Below, one piece after another: positions 39,495 to 51,848 of a stretch of 64,000 nt of DNA. Both the position numbers and the translations under genes were made by a program. Below the pieces are notes generated by a model, which worked only from the letters and a program-made list of their open reading frames with translations, did not search any database and had not been told where the DNA came from. Source of the DNA: Phymatolithon calcareum (lineage: Eukaryota > Rhodophyta > Florideophyceae > Hapalidiales); NCBI GenBank assembly GCA_977006965.1, contig OZ345380.1, positions 1,240,001 through 1,304,000 of the forward strand. The letters are read 5' to 3'. How positions within the stretch are numbered: position 1 is the stretch's first letter; every line of letters starts with the position of its first letter.

Positions 39495-41258
39495 TCATGC
39501 AGAGAATGACACGCTTGTCATGTTAGAGAAGTTAAAAATCAAAGTATTGTTCAACGGCACGAACTGCCTTGTAATAATCTTAACAGCCTCTTGTGAAGCA
39601 ACGCCGCCAATAAACGCCGCAACATTATGCAATTCCGCGTTTGCAAACCGCACCATTTCCTCAGCCTCATCACGCCACAACGCAGCAGGTGCCCCACCTA
39701 AATCATTCTTAACTTGCGTCAGAAGGTCCTGCATAACCACCAAGTCTGAGTCCTTACATGCCGGGTTACTACCAGGATGTCTCCTATACTCTTTGTAGAA
39801 AAGATCCACAGCTCTGAAGAGCGGATAGTACGCAGCAGCAGAATTCGACATTGACTGGTCCAAAGCGCCCATATTTCGAGCAGCTTCAAGAAATCCAGAC
39901 GCGGACGGCTTGTCAAGTTCCGCCGACAAATCGCGACTGCGCAGAACTCGTGCACGGGAAACGTCCTTGCAAAACGTGGAAACACTCGAGGAGTCGGCCG
40001 GCGCATCCCCAGCAATGCCGCGACGCTCGGCGATATCGAGCGCAAGGCGCAGCACGCGCGCTGCATCATCGGCTGCCTTCGCGCAGTACACACGCTGCAG
40101 AGCGACATATTCCGCGGTGCCAGCATCCATGTCCGGAAGCGCTCCAGTGACGGGCAGCTCGCCAGTCTCATTGAAGAATGCACGCACGGCTCCCACATGC
40201 ACCCAAAATGCATCCTCCTCCTTCCGAAGTCGCGTCGCTCCACTGCGAGACATCGGCGTAGAAGGCGACAAATCACTGCTGCGCGATGGGTCCTTTGACG
40301 CAACGACGCGGACCGGGCTGGGTAGAGGGGCTGACTCTTCGGGCAATAGCGGATCCGGCGGTCGCTGCAGAGCGGCAGGATCTGCGCGCGCATCTGCGAA
40401 CAATGCTTCAACGTTTGACGGAAGCGCGGGCATTGGACCGCAGCAAAGACGTAAATGGCTTGATTTTAGAGCTTCTTCAAAATTGGCAGCATCCTCCACA
40501 AGGCCCTCAGGGCGGAATGCAGCCACAAGGCTCCGGAACTCATCTTTTTCGGGACGCGAGGTAGGCAGCTTACCGGAATGCGACGAGCGATAATCTTGCA
40601 GCGCTAAACATAAAATTAGCACAAACGGAACGCGGCGGGCGGTGTCTGGGTCTCGTAGGATGGCACGGGCACTGTGGGCCATGGCACTGAGTGCCTCAAA
40701 CGGGCGCCGAAGACGAAGATCCGGCGTCGGGTCCTCACGGCTGTTAAGCACACCGGCGGTGCCGCCCGGATGTTGTAGACGAACGAGACCGAGCCCGCCA
40801 TAAGAACGCACAAGCAGCAGCGGGATACGCGCTGCAGCACAGGCGGCACTAACAAGGAGCAGGACTGCATGACCAAGCCCAAGTTGAGCAGCGATGACCA
40901 GAGAGTAGCGGGATACAAAAGTTGTGGCAGCGGGTAAGTCAGTGAGAAAAGATTCTGCGGGCGCGGCGATGAATGAACCTTGCACAGCAGGGTTCAATTC
41001 GGCAAGGTTTGAAGCGGCGTTTGTAGCCGAAGATGAATCATCTGTGGAGGATACGAAAAAGTTTCCCGCGTGCGTTTCGGCGCAAGTTGCTCCGTCCACA
41101 ATTGTGTAGGATCCGATGCCAGGGAGCACGAGATTCTTCAGCGTTTCTGTTGCAGTCGCGGAGGACCCGAGAACGAGAACGGAGGCGCGAGAGAGTGCTG
41201 CTTGGCCACCTTCTCCCCATAGCCTAATCTGGCGGTCGTAGCGCTCAGAAGACCCCAT
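39495..41258 (-). CDS. NAE1: NEDD8-activating enzyme E1 regulatory subunit
   Basis: The AXR1/ULA1/APPBP1 half of the heterodimeric E1 that, with UBA3, adenylates NEDD8 for cullin neddylation. The start is taken at MGSSERYDRQIRLWGEGGQA, the near-universal opening of this subunit. A ThiF/MoeB-type Rossmann segment follows (ASVLVLGSSATATETLKNLV, then GIGSYTIVDGA). As expected for the non-catalytic subunit, no catalytic Cys domain motif is evident. The C-terminus HNVAAFIGGVASQEAVKIIT and FVPLNNTLIFNF is diagnostic. At about 587 residues it is somewhat longer than plant and animal forms (about 535), through Ser/Pro-rich insertions (around 335-350). It is intronless; the frame opens 12 codons earlier. 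Confidence 0.93.
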   Translation of the reverse strand: MGSSERYDRQIRLWGEGGQAALSRASVLVLGSSATATETLKNLVLPGIGSYTIVDGATCAETHAGNFFVSSTDDSSSATNAASNLAELNPAVQGSFIAAPAESFLTDLPAATTFVSRYSLVIAAQLGLGHAVLLLVSAACAAARIPLLLVRSYGGLGLVRLQHPGGTAGVLNSREDPTPDLRLRRPFEALSAMAHSARAILRDPDTARRVPFVLILCLALQDYRSSHSGKLPTSRPEKDEFRSLVAAFRPEGLVEDAANFEEALKSSHLRLCCGPMPALPSNVEALFADARADPAALQRPPDPLLPEESAPLPSPVRVVASKDPSRSSDLSPSTPMSRSGATRLRKEEDAFWVHVGAVRAFFNETGELPVTGALPDMDAGTAEYVALQRVYCAKAADDAARVLRLALDIAERRGIAGDAPADSSSVSTFCKDVSRARVLRSRDLSAELDKPSASGFLEAARNMGALDQSMSNSAAAYYPLFRAVDLFYKEYRRHPGSNPACKDSDLVVMQDLLTQVKNDLGGAPAALWRDEAEEMVRFANAELHNVAAFIGGVASQEAVKIITRQFVPLNNTLIFNFSNMTSVSFSA

Positions 41259-41481
41259 TTTGTTGGCGGGATTGGACAACGTATGGTGTCGCAATGACGA
41301 TATGCACTGCGGTGATGCGAGGGGAGGATCAAAGCTGAGTTGTATCTATCAAATTCTCGAAGTGGGTGCAGGCATGACGATGAACCACACAGTATGATAG
41401 TCTGTACTGTAGATTCGCTGATCGCGCGCGTTATTTATTCCGTGTCAGTGTCATACCTCGGGATGATGTAGTTAGCCGTAA

Positions 41482-41548
41482 TACAGTATACAGTTGTCAA
41501 AAATCGTTAATAATAATAATTAACAGTTTTTGACCACTGTATACTGTA
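41482..41548. repeat. Near-perfect 67-bp inverted repeat
   Basis: TACAGTATACAG...GTCAAAAA on the left pairs with TTTTTGAC...CTGTATACTGTA on the right, around an AT-rich centre (TTAATAATAATAATTAA). It may be a minimal foldback element or a terminator-like structure. It lies about 220 bp upstream of the NAE1 start. Confidence 0.7.
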
Positions 41549-43051
41549 TTTTTATTTACGTTTTAAAAACGTCAATAAAAAAGCTTCTTTCTCTTGTACT
41601 GCGGAACGCGAAATTTTTGAAGCTGCTCTCGAGCAATTTCACGTCCTTCCATATACAGAAGGATGAGGAGACACTTAGAGTTCTTCAAAGCAGTTGAATG
41701 CTGAAGAAGCACCGGACCTTCGAGGATGGTTCGGCAATGTATCGTAGTCAGCTGTCATGGTCTAAGTTGTCCGTCGGAAGGGTACCCCAAGTTAGATTTC
41801 GAATGCGATACTTCAGTGAATATTTCAACTTAGTACCTTCAAATTTGTAGATATATTGAGGCTTGCGAGCTCATTTATGAACTCTATCTCTCGACCCTCA
41901 CGATGAGCGTCTACAAGAACCTGGGATTTTAAAATCTGAAATTGCAGACTATCTGACTCTTGTTTTCGGACAAGACACTGGCTTGCAAACGTGAGCTCGG
42001 CCAATGGCGAAACAAGAACACTTAGACACTGGCAGCACACGACTTAGAGGAAATCTTACAGAGCGACCACAATTGGAGGCCACACGCAAGTGTCAGCTCG
42101 TAATAACAGACGGTCCCGACAGTCGAAATAACCACTGGAGGGGAGGCACCAAGAGCTCACCAAGTTGAGTCTCTGACTCGCACGAGCGCATCGCAGCAAC
42201 CGTTTGACCTGACAGTGCTAGGATAGGGTCGGTATTGGTGGGGTGTGATATGCAACCCCCAGACAGAAAGTTGGAGAATCCGATGGCATAAAAGGCAACA
42301 TTCATCGCAGCGAGTAAAGGATCGCATATCAAGCTAACCACAGTTGGCGAGAGCAAGTGCCGACTAGCTTGATTTACAGAGACCAGCAGATGGAGCTCTG
42401 ACCCATGGGCTATCTACTCGGAAACTTTACTAGAACAGTAAGGAATGCGCACAGGAAACTCTCTTGAAAAGAGCAATAACGTGCTGTTTCATCATACGGT
42501 TGGGGTTTACAAACAGTGCAATACCTAAAAATTCCTTGCTCAAAGATGACTGCAAGGCGTTACACTTGTTGGCTAGTTAACGAGAGGACGATTTATCGCG
42601 GATGACACTTCGTCCTTCGTCCTTTGGACGAGTACGCCCGAAGGAACCATTGTGATTCCACGAACTGGAAGTCCTCGAGGACAGCTAGAATGTTGGGATG
42701 TGATGAGTTTCGGTTAAAAAAGTGGAGTGCGATCGCTTCCTGCAAAGGGCTTTACTCTGAAATGGTGACTGCTCTTTATAGCTGCCACGTGGGGCTCTAA
42801 TCTAATCATATCTAATAATCAAGGCTTGCCCTAAATGGGACAGGCTAAGCCAGGCGCGGAAGGTGTACAGCCTACTGGAGTAGCGTTCAACGTTAGAACG
42901 TGTGGAATGCGTGGAACGACGAAGAGTGGAATTGGCCTAGCTAAAAGGATGTGCTCAAAGACGAACGGCACATTACAGACCGACAGAAAGTATATCCGAA
43001 AAGCTTCGGATACATCAAATCAGTTCAGTACGGATTCACGGAACGTACGGC

Positions 43052-43366
43052 TTGAGAGCCACCACAAAACTCGTATTGCCGTGCCGAACTTCGACCATGG
43101 TACTTGTCTTCGTTTTGGCCGGTTGTGTCGCAACCTTGGCTACGGCTGCGATCACTGTGTGTTGCATTGTCTGCACCGTGCTAAACTCGTCACCGACTGA
43201 GGTCACGTGCTCTGCATCTGAAGAAGATGCCCAACTTTATCCTGTTGCGCCCGGCGTTGAGTATTTTTCCGAACTTTCGTCAGATTCCGACACAGGATCG
43301 GAGGACAATGTGAACGAACCACTTGTCCAGGTTGCTCTGGAGCAGCAATTAATGATGCCGCTGTAG
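43052..43366 (+). CDS. Possible small membrane protein (weak)
   Basis: A 104-codon ORF with one strongly hydrophobic segment (MVLVFVLAGCVATLATAAIT) and an acidic Ser-rich tail (SELSSDSDTGSEDN). The same frame reopens after two stops at about 43388 and runs to 43603 with protein-like sequence (AFLNPLDEDAQKSLVSII). It could be a decayed gene, a gene with a short intron, or chance. No family was recognised. Confidence 0.2.
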   Translation: MRATTKLVLPCRTSTMVLVFVLAGCVATLATAAITVCCIVCTVLNSSPTEVTCSASEEDAQLYPVAPGVEYFSELSSDSDTGSEDNVNEPLVQVALEQQLMMPL

Positions 43367-45363
43367 AGTTCGAGGGTTTGACAAAGCTCTTCTGTTTTGT
43401 CCTCTGAAGTAATGGTGAGGGGTGAGGCTTTGGGAGCTCTCAAAAATAAAATCATCAAATATCCCACAGCCGTTTTGACAAGAGCCTTCCAAGCGAACAT
43501 AAGACGGGAGAGCTTGAAAGCGTTCTTAAATCCGTTGGATGAGGATGCACAGAAAAGTTTAGTTTCAATTATCAGTGGAGAGCAAGGTAAAGTTTCTCAT
43601 TGACTTGAGCACTTTCTCTTTGTCACTCATTCTAGTACTGAATGATAACTTTCTTGTTCACTCGCCATATTTTTTATTTGGAACTTTTGCCACTACAACG
43701 ATGCGCTCCATGCGCTACTGTCTGTGCACTTGTAGAGCTTGAGGCCTTCCAGTGTCTATGGTCTAGGTGTGTGAGCCTCATGTGGTCTAAAAATTGGATG
43801 TTGAGGAACTTAAGATACCTGGGGAACCACGGGGAACGTTCACGATGAAAATTCTGTCTGCACCATAAACTACGTCGTACAGAATCATGGACAGACACTG
43901 GCACTTTTGGCGGTGATACTGTACATTTATACGGCCATGATCAACATGGGCACTGAACAGGAAGAAAGCCACGTTTTCCGTGATGTTTACATTTTATCTC
44001 AAACCGGCTTTGGTGCAAATTAGTATCTGTTCTCTGCATCGGCTGTGCGCAGCTTTTTGGCATGAATATATTGGCGGTGCGCAGTATAACCTCGGAAATA
44101 CAGAGCTCCTGGGAGAGGTTGTCCACACGTTCTGGGGATATGCCAGATATACTCCCACTCTTTCGTGCTTGAACCTGTAAGATATCTTCCTGGTACACGA
44201 AACTTGACACGAAATTCCTTTCGTTCTCTGGGGACCCATCATGGTGAATCATCCTCGGGACGGAGCCTTAAGGATTTACAATCATAGCTCCCTCAATAAG
44301 AGTACGATAACCAAATCTGATGATTATTCTAGTCATAATATTATTGTCCTCTTTGGTGCACCAAGGTGGCAAGGAAGTCCCTCGGAATAGATTCTTTTCA
44401 GTTATGAAATCAAAGACGAGAAAAACAGAACTAACAAGTTTGCACTACAAAAACTTGGTACTGGTAGTCGCGATATAGTGCCAATATGAGTCAGACCTGA
44501 AATGTGGCACTATATCAAGTATAGCACTAATGAGACCGGCACTATCATTACGGCTTTCCGAGATATTGGGTAAGCCATGAACTGTGTCCTTCTTCATCTC
44601 AGTTTGACGGCAAGGTGAATGTCAAATCGCCGGCAAGACCGCAAATTGTGCCGTCCGTTACGCATTCAAACAGAATCGCTTCATATAACACAAACATGGT
44701 CCCATGTCGCATAGCGTAGCACTATTTTAAATACGAAACTACTCAATGTGGCTCTACACCGTGAACCGTCCCTGTACGTTACCAGATGTGCTCCAAATAA
44801 CAGAAAGAAAAACTTGTATCAGATGCCTAAGATGGAAGTTCAACGCGGTCCTGGGCTCGTGATTTGGACTCCTTCCCGTAATCGCGCTGGTGTCCCTGCA
44901 GTACTAGCCATCCGCAGAGAACCTGACAAAGCAATTGAAATTCCAGTGCGTAGCGCTTACAAGATCCTTCATGGAAGAAATAGAGGAAATGAAGTGAGTT
45001 TGAGGGAGTGGAAAAATGGGAAGCGTACAAGCCATCCTGGTACTCAAGTCAAGAGGCTTTTGGGAGATATTGATCTATAACTCGTAGATGTCACAGTGGA
45101 GCTGAAGAACGGAGGTACAAAACTTAAAAGTCAATGACTGTGGCTCCCCGAGCGTGTTTTTACCGCTGAATCATGCGTTCCACAATTCCGGTAGCCCCCG
45201 ACTGTCGGCATAAACTGCGCAGTTCGCCGGTTTTGCGGAACAGAACGGCGTCGTATTTGATCGATATGATCAAATATGGATTTAGCAACGTAGGATTGTT
45301 CATACCCTCGAACAAATCTTTTTTAAATTGCATTTCATAAAAATAAGCGGTAAATTTTCTCAA

Positions 45364-45434
45364 AAAAGTGTATAATCTACACTTTTCTATAATGCTCCCT
45401 TGCGTGCAACACTGCGAGCGGTGTTGCACGCAAG
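45364..45434. repeat. Two adjacent perfect hairpins
   Basis: The first is AAAAGTGTA/TACACTTTT (45364-45386, 5-base loop). Twelve bases later comes CTTGCGTGCAACAC with its exact reverse complement (45399-45434, loop TGCGAGCG). The function of this tandem pair is unknown. It lies about 220 bp past the 3' end of the zinc-finger gene. Confidence 0.75.
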
Positions 45435-45656
45435 TGAAGTTTCGCGAAGCGATGAGTGATTAGGCACAGGTAGAAGCCGTCCGCTTCGCAGTGGAGAGTG
45501 AAGTAGGAAATCAAGAATTAAAATTGAGTATTTTCAGTGTCAGTTTAATTGTTATTTACACTCTGACGTTAGCCGTTAGCCCACAACGTAATCGACAAGG
45601 TTAGCCTCACGAAATCGAAAAACTCGAGCTAACCATGTCCTCTAAAAACAGAGCCC

Positions 45657-46334
45657 TCATGCGGAAGGCAAAGCGCGTGTGTCACAACCATGGATCTGAC
45701 GACGATGGCGGTTGAGGCTTGAGCGCTGTCCAAAACTAGCTTGGCAGATAGTGCAGCGATGCGGGCGACGCTTCTCGTGGACGGTGGCGACATGCTGCGA
45801 CAAATGCAACTTGAAATGGAATCGAAAATGACAAATGGGACAAGCATAAGGTCGGGCACCCTCATGCACAGTACGGCAATGCTTGCTGAGCCCGCTCTTT
45901 TCACCGAACGAAAGCCCACAACGATTGCAATTGAAGTCACGTCGTTTCAGGTGCACGGTACGGAAATGACGATACTTGGAGGAGACATGGCCGAACGTTG
46001 CCGGACAGCGCTCACAGCTGAACGGCTTTGCTCGAGCATGGGCGCTGCGTGAGTGGGAGCGCAGATGAGCGGAGCGAGCGAAGGAGAGGCCGCAAGTGCC
46101 GCAGATATGCACGCCCGACGAAGCGATGGAACTGGCGTCGGAAACCGGGGAGCCGAGCGGGGAAGTGGGGGACGGTGCCGATGTCACGTCCAGGTCGAGC
46201 ACGGTGTCCCAGAAGGACGAGCGAGAGCGTTTGCGGGATACAGAAGCCTGTGCAACTGCTGCATGTTCGGCGGTAAGGTTGGGAAGTGCCGGCAAAATTG
46301 GGGCGAGGCTTGGGAATGTGGCTTGCGATGTCAT
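45657..46334 (-). CDS. C2H2 zinc-finger protein, five fingers
   Basis: A likely nuclear DNA-binding protein of about 225 residues. Counted from the upstream Met at 46397, five C2H2 fingers lie at 99-120, 128-149, 157-178, 186-207 and 215-236, each with CxxC...HxxxxH spacing and TGEKP-like linkers (ARAKPF, KRRDF, EGARPY, EKRRPH). The N-terminal 90 residues are Ala/Pro/Ser-rich with a basic patch, SRKRSRSSFWDTV. The start is taken at the second Met (MTSQATFPSL, 46334), which leaves a short hydrophobic-polar leader; the frame itself opens at 46397. Targets are unknown, and the fingers are too diverged to name a family. Confidence 0.85.
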   Translation of the reverse strand: MTSQATFPSLAPILPALPNLTAEHAAVAQASVSRKRSRSSFWDTVLDLDVTSAPSPTSPLGSPVSDASSIASSGVHICGTCGLSFARSAHLRSHSRSAHARAKPFSCERCPATFGHVSSKYRHFRTVHLKRRDFNCNRCGLSFGEKSGLSKHCRTVHEGARPYACPICHFRFHFKLHLSQHVATVHEKRRPHRCTICQASFGQRSSLNRHRRQIHGCDTRALPSA

Positions 46335-48186
46335 ACCGACGATATTTCGGGACAAATGACGTGCAATAATAGATAAATAGTGGGACGGCTGCACCACGCT
46401 GCCGCTTGAATTGGCGGCACGAGGACAGCGTCAGGATGTCGTAGGAAAAGTGGAAGTGCGGTGGGTGTTCGGTAGGCTGCTAGTTTCTTGTCTGGATTGG
46501 GAGGAGTCAATTGGTGGGGGGTTGGAATATTTATAATAGCAGTTCGGCGATTGTGAGCGAAAAAGAATATCGAGCGGCTGTTGAGAAGCTCGGAAAACGG
46601 AAGGGCGGGTTGCCGTGTCTGCTGCTTTGGTGGTGGTGATCAAATGGTCTACGTGGTTGCACTAGAATATCAGATACTGCGGAAGCATGCCGTGGTTTCA
46701 TAAAAAGTTATATAGCAGAGGGCGCCGTTGACGGCGAAACTTCTGGCCCTGACGAGGATGTTGGATGGGCTCAGAGAAGACTGGACAGTACGGGACGCTC
46801 TGGAGGGAAATGGAAAAAACAGTTTTCACGACCACAAATACGTTGTTGTTTAGCAGAATTCTGGGTACTGTACGTGCCAATCTATCTTTAAAACACTCTT
46901 CGGTGCACTGCAGTGTTTGAACTGGACACACTCTCCCCAAAACATGCCAGTAACCGAAGCGCACTGGCACACGGATGCACGGCGCAACAGTTTGAAGACG
47001 TTTCGAGCACTGGCTTGGATCTTTGAAACTCGTACGGTACTTGCAAGTATCAGAGTTTGCACGGAGAGCTTGACCCACAGGTTGGAAAACTATGAGTCGG
47101 CTTGGGCGGAATAGGGCAGGTACTGTGATAGTACACTATGCGAGGGAGGACGTTTGTGAGTATTACTGTACTGTACTCTACTGGGATTCAATTCTTGGGC
47201 CTGGTGTTTTGCGAACAATAGAGAAACAGATGAGCTCAAAGAGTGCGGCCGAAACTGAGCAAATCTTAGAATGGGAGGTTCTTCCTAGCAATGTCCCGTG
47301 AACGTAATGTACGTAGAGTACAGTTAATGCTTGTCGGCCATCATATTTCATAGCCGTTCATAGAATATTATTCTGTTATAGAATTATCCTCGATTAACGA
47401 AGATATGTCGGTAACGAGTCGTGTCAGAGCTGTAATGAATAAGCATATTCTCTGAGAACTTTGGTATTTTCTACCGTTTTCGACGTCTCATTAGAAAGCA
47501 AATGGTGCGTATCAAATGTACAGTATGACAGCATCGAAAATACTACTAAATGTAATGGCAGGACATCCTGTGGTTTGAGGAGGATGAAACTCAAATTGTA
47601 GAGCACCCTACCACAAGTGTATTCTATACTTTGAGTACATTCTCATTGCTCTAAAGGAAAATCAGAACGTCAGAAATTTAGAAAAAATTTGATAGTATGA
47701 TATCTGTTTGTAGCGAGCGCACATTAATACGTCATAATGGGGTATGCTTACATTGAGGATCTTTGCAATCACAGAGAGCTGACTTGCGCATCGACGTCAT
47801 GGTGCATGATTGTGACAGACACGGGAGGCTCAAACGGTTTGACGTTCCTGCACTAAATTTTGCTTTTGGGCGGACAAGTCAGTGATGAGCTTCTGCGTAT
47901 CAGATTGCGAGCGAGGGAGGACAGTTGTGATGTCAATACAGTATGTGACGTATTGTGGTGAGTGCTCGGAGCGTAAACGTTGATATATGTGCCGCGCGTT
48001 GCAAAAATACAGATTAATCCGTTAATTCCCTTTTCGGATTGGATATGAATAATTTGTATCGGTTTGCGCCGATTCTTCAGAGAGGCCTCTTTAAATTTTT
48101 GAATTGAGGATCATGCAAGGCCAGTGCATCAGTCTGTCGGGCATTGTTGCGTAAATTTACGTCCGAAGTTGTGGAGTGATCATCAG

Positions 48187-48235
48187 TGTAAACTTTTCTT
48201 CTCGGTCGATGATCGGCCAAGAGGAAAAGTTTACA
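48187..48235. repeat. Imperfect hairpin
   Basis: TGTAAACTTTTC on the left pairs with GAAAAGTTTACA on the right, with further pairing toward CGG/CCG and a centre of TCGATGATCGG. The arms are about 19 bp with two or three mismatches. Confidence 0.6.
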
Positions 48236-49048
48236 GAACGTAGCGGTGGAGGCGAACCGAGAATTCTGTCACCGTTTGCATGTACCATTCTGGAGGTGTT
48301 CTGTGCAGAGACATACCGAGTCCATTGATGTTGAGGCTTTCTGTAGGGCGAGCACTGAGCGGCAATGGATACTGTAGACATGAGTGCAATGTACTTCTTC
48401 TCCGTGGCGCGCAGATAATACCGCGTGATCCTTGTCCTTTGAGATTTGTAACGACATATTCATAGTGATAGAATAGACTTTTCCAAGGCCAGATTCTACC
48501 CGCGTTAGCAGGACGATAGTGTAAAATTTACACAGTAGCCGTCCCCATTCTTATTAGGTCATTGTGGTCATGCAACATTACCTCATCTGCATTGAATTGC
48601 ACAAGAGAAATCTGCTTCTTGAATCAAAAGGTAGAGGAAGTTTGAGACAAAAAAGCAAATTTGAGCACATATTCAAAGTCCACATATGATACACCACTGT
48701 AATTACACATTCTGGTGGATAACAAACAAATTTTACGTAGCTCCTGGATGCAAAAGTTGCGTCACGAATGGAGCACAAGGCTGCATCCCAAAGTTTGCGT
48801 CAGCCACACAATTCGTGTGTGCAGATCACATAGATGAACTACAGCAAAGAGCAGACTCGTAACGCCTATCATGTAAGCTTTTTACGGTACTGTAATCTGG
48901 CACTTGCTGCATTCATTCCACGACGAAGAGCTCACCACTGTAATCTTTTTCAAATTCAATACACACATAAATTTACTGTACATGATAGTGTGTCGTCTGT
49001 GTCGTGTGCTTGACGAACGGCTATGTGGTGAGTCACGTGTTCTGTATA

Positions 49049-49190
49049 CGTATCTCCCCGTCGTTAGCCTTTTCTTCCCTCAGAGACTAGTATGACTATG
49101 ACTACTATGATCATCATACAGAAGTAGTCATAGTCATATATTATGATAATAGTCTTGGAGGGACGGAAAGTCTAGCGTCGGGGAGGTACG
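49049..49190. mobile_element. Foldback element, about 142 bp
   Basis: The two halves are near-complete inverted copies. CGTATCTCCCCGTCGTTAG on the left matches the inverse of the right end (…CGGGGAGGTACG), and the pairing continues through TTCCCTC.GAGACTA and AGTATGACTATGACTACT to a short loop around 49108. There is no coding potential. It may be a MITE-sized foldback transposon. Confidence 0.65.
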
Positions 49191-50807
49191 TACCCAGAAC
49201 GCCTGACTCACGATACAGTATGATGATCATAAAAAGTGTGAATCAGACGATTCTCAAAACATTACATTACGCACGGGTTGTCTGTCTCCAGCCTGTGTGC
49301 GAGCTTGTCCAAAATAGAGCATCCACAGCGAAGCTCGCACAGCACATTCCATTGTACTTTGTTGCACTCCGCTGTAAACGTCGTCGAACTTGTCATGAGC
49401 ACGAACTAATGTACAGTATCAACATCTTCCTTTGAAGCAAATCTCCTCTGCCAAAATTGCTGGAGCATTAGTTCTCCTCAATTGGCAGAGCTGCGGGGTC
49501 AGTGAATACGGAGCTCCATTTGATGAGAATGGACAGGGACGGTGTACAATACTGTACATAATTTAGAACATCAAGGTGGCACCAATGCGCACGGCCCATC
49601 CTCTTCATACCGATTATTCAATTTAAGACCTGCTCTTTTGGAAAACGAGAGAGGACTGTTGATCATTGGGAAACAGAGGTCGCCAAGATTGGCGGATAGG
49701 AGTCTTTGGATTGGATAAAACAGGTTGCTGTTCAAGAGGATCAATCGTTCGATCTTCCAATCAGCGCAGCTCTTTCCTCGTCATTTTCCGAATGCATCGA
49801 TCTGCCAATCCTGCTCCGTTTTGCGAATTCAGCTGACAGACGGCACTTCGAAGAGCTTTTTCTGTCGACGTCATCGCTCGGCAACTACCTGTAGGTCGAC
49901 GGTCCGCCTGTTCCTCTAGGAGAAGTTTACGAAGTCCAGTTGCGAATTCGATCTTTTGGTGTTGCGATCCTTAGTTTTGCCAGAACAACGCAGTGCAGTT
50001 TGAGGTCTTTTTCTTGATACTCAAGAAATTCAAACCGCACCAAAAAGCAAAGGAAGCATCGATGCCAGCCCTCAATGGATACACTGTACTGTAGAGTACT
50101 GTATTGGCCTAGGCCGACCTCTCGTCCTGACCTGCAGAACTGACCCAGAGCCCAACGAGCGAGATCCACGTTCCCAGTTCTCAATGGCGATCCGTCCAAA
50201 GTTGGCCCTAGGTGCTACTGTACCAAAAAGTCATGAACGTACACTGTATACAGTATACTGTACTGTATCCTACGCACGGCGCGAAACCAAAGAAGAGTGT
50301 TAGTAACGGTCCTTGAGAATATGACAGACCACTGGAAACGCCCTCGCTGAGGTGGAGACCAGCAGCACGCCACAGCGTCGAACCAAGGGTAATACAGCCC
50401 GAGAGTACCCGAACAAGTAGAGGACGCCATAATGAGATACCCAAGTAGCAGGTATGATATGCGCAGCTAGAAACCAGTCAAGCGTTCGGTATAATATCAT
50501 AGGTTGCCAACTTCGCCCTGCGGGCACCGGGCACCTCAATAAAATGACTAATTGGGCTGGGGCTGTGGGATTGGCCGCCCCACGGCGCACACCCTTGTTT
50601 GTGCAGTATTCGGCAACCTCGGTCATATTGGGATGAAGTCTCACATCAGTGCTTCATGTCGCATCGTACGTCAGAAGACTTGTTAGGATCTCGAACTCTG
50701 TGCGATGTTCCCGTGATAATTAGTGCAAGTCGTTTTAGAACCGGCAATTAGGCTTCATATTCTAAGCGCGGAGAGTCCGCCTACACTTACAGCATTGAGA
50801 TCTGTAA

Positions 50808-50881
50808 GCCTCCATAGCTCAGTTGGTTAGAGCATGGTGCTAATAACGCCAGGGTCGCAGGTTCGAGCCCTGCTGGGGGTA
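50808..50881 (+). tRNA. tRNA-Ile (anticodon AAU)
   Basis: A 74-nt cloverleaf. The acceptor GCCTCCA pairs with TGGGGGT (with G-U pairs), discriminator A. The D-arm contains TAGCTCAGTTGGTTAGAGC, the anticodon stem is TGGTG/CGCCA with loop CTAATAA (anticodon AAT), and the T-arm is GCAGG/CCTGC with loop TTCGAGC. No intron. The first position A is expected to be edited to inosine so that it reads AUU, AUC and AUA. A short T-run (ATATTTTTTC) after the 3' end fits pol III termination. CCA is not encoded, as in eukaryotes. Confidence 0.95.
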
Positions 50882-51848
50882 TATTTTTTCCTAATTGCAC
50901 CTCTTATTTTCGATATGATCGGGTACCCGTAAGTTCTATACAGCACAAAAATTGATATCTATTCGAATTTTTGGACATCAGTAATTGCTCTCATCCGTGG
51001 ACACTGTCCTGGCACAAGGAGGCACAATCATGTCTTCGTTCGTATTGAAACCACACACCGTACAGCGTCATCGGCATGATGCTGTATGCAAGGTCTTCGA
51101 GCGCACATCATGTGCGATGTTGGTGTAGTTGTATCACGGGGCTGGTTTTCTCCCCGTGGAGTCTCGTGATATAGTGCACTTCCTAGATTACGTCACGATA
51201 ACACCTTGGTAGCCCATACAGCTACAATACTGTACGGAATGCATAGATTGACTAAGGAAATTGGAAGACGGACAAAAGCCCCGTGGGGAGTAGTTCTAAT
51301 AAAACCCTTCGTATCCATAATACGAATAATATGGCTAATATACTATCTAGCGAGTGCCGTTAATACAGTGCACAAGTCTTTATTAGAAAATCAAGCTCGA
51401 GTTCATTCCCTGACAACGAGCTTTCAGCCTGCCCTCGAAATCAGAGAGCAATCCACAACTTAAGTCTCGACGTCTCTCCGGCAATGATTCAAGCACAGGC
51501 TTTTAATGTAGTTTCCAAACTGATCTTTGCCAAAGGTTTTTTGGCCCAAGAACTGAACTTCTGTTCTTGGTGGCATCCTGTAAAAGGAGAATCATCTCTG
51601 GTGACTGCTCGAGGCTAGAGAGGCACTGCTCACCATCTGCAAGCCTGAGGTTTGTCCTTCCATGCACTGCATCCATTACACGGAAAAAGATTCTATCAAT
51701 TGAGTCAAAATTGTTAAAAACAAACTTTTCATTAACCCCCCGTGTAGCCCTCACTTCTTCGCTAGTGTCGACTCGGGTTCTGCAACTCTGGTAAATGACT
51801 TCCTTCAAATCCTTTGATAAAAGTTGACTTACCTTGATCGCCAGAACT
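50882..51848. other. Intergenic, downstream of tRNA and PMS2
   Basis: No confident gene. A minus-strand ORF of 101 codons at 51503-51808 (EVIYQSCRTRVDTSEEV...) has fairly protein-like composition but no recognisable family, and could be a fragment of a lost gene. Confidence 0.35.

Larger units (their letters stand above)
41295..45656. other. Gene-poor region with hairpins
   Basis: About 4.4 kb with no recognisable gene apart from the weak candidate at 43052. It has several perfect or near-perfect inverted repeats: 41482-41548, 44472-44516 (GATATAGTGCCA arms) and a pair at 45364-45434. Confidence 0.4.
46398..50807. other. Gene-poor region
   Basis: About 4.4 kb without a recognisable protein gene. 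Structured repeats occur at 48187-48235 and 49049-49190. The remainder is AT-rich, with many short CAGTA/TACTG motifs but no defined element. Confidence 0.4.

Noticed and set aside
39910-40593. Plus-strand ORF opposite NAE1
   Set aside because: Antisense shadow of a well-supported gene.
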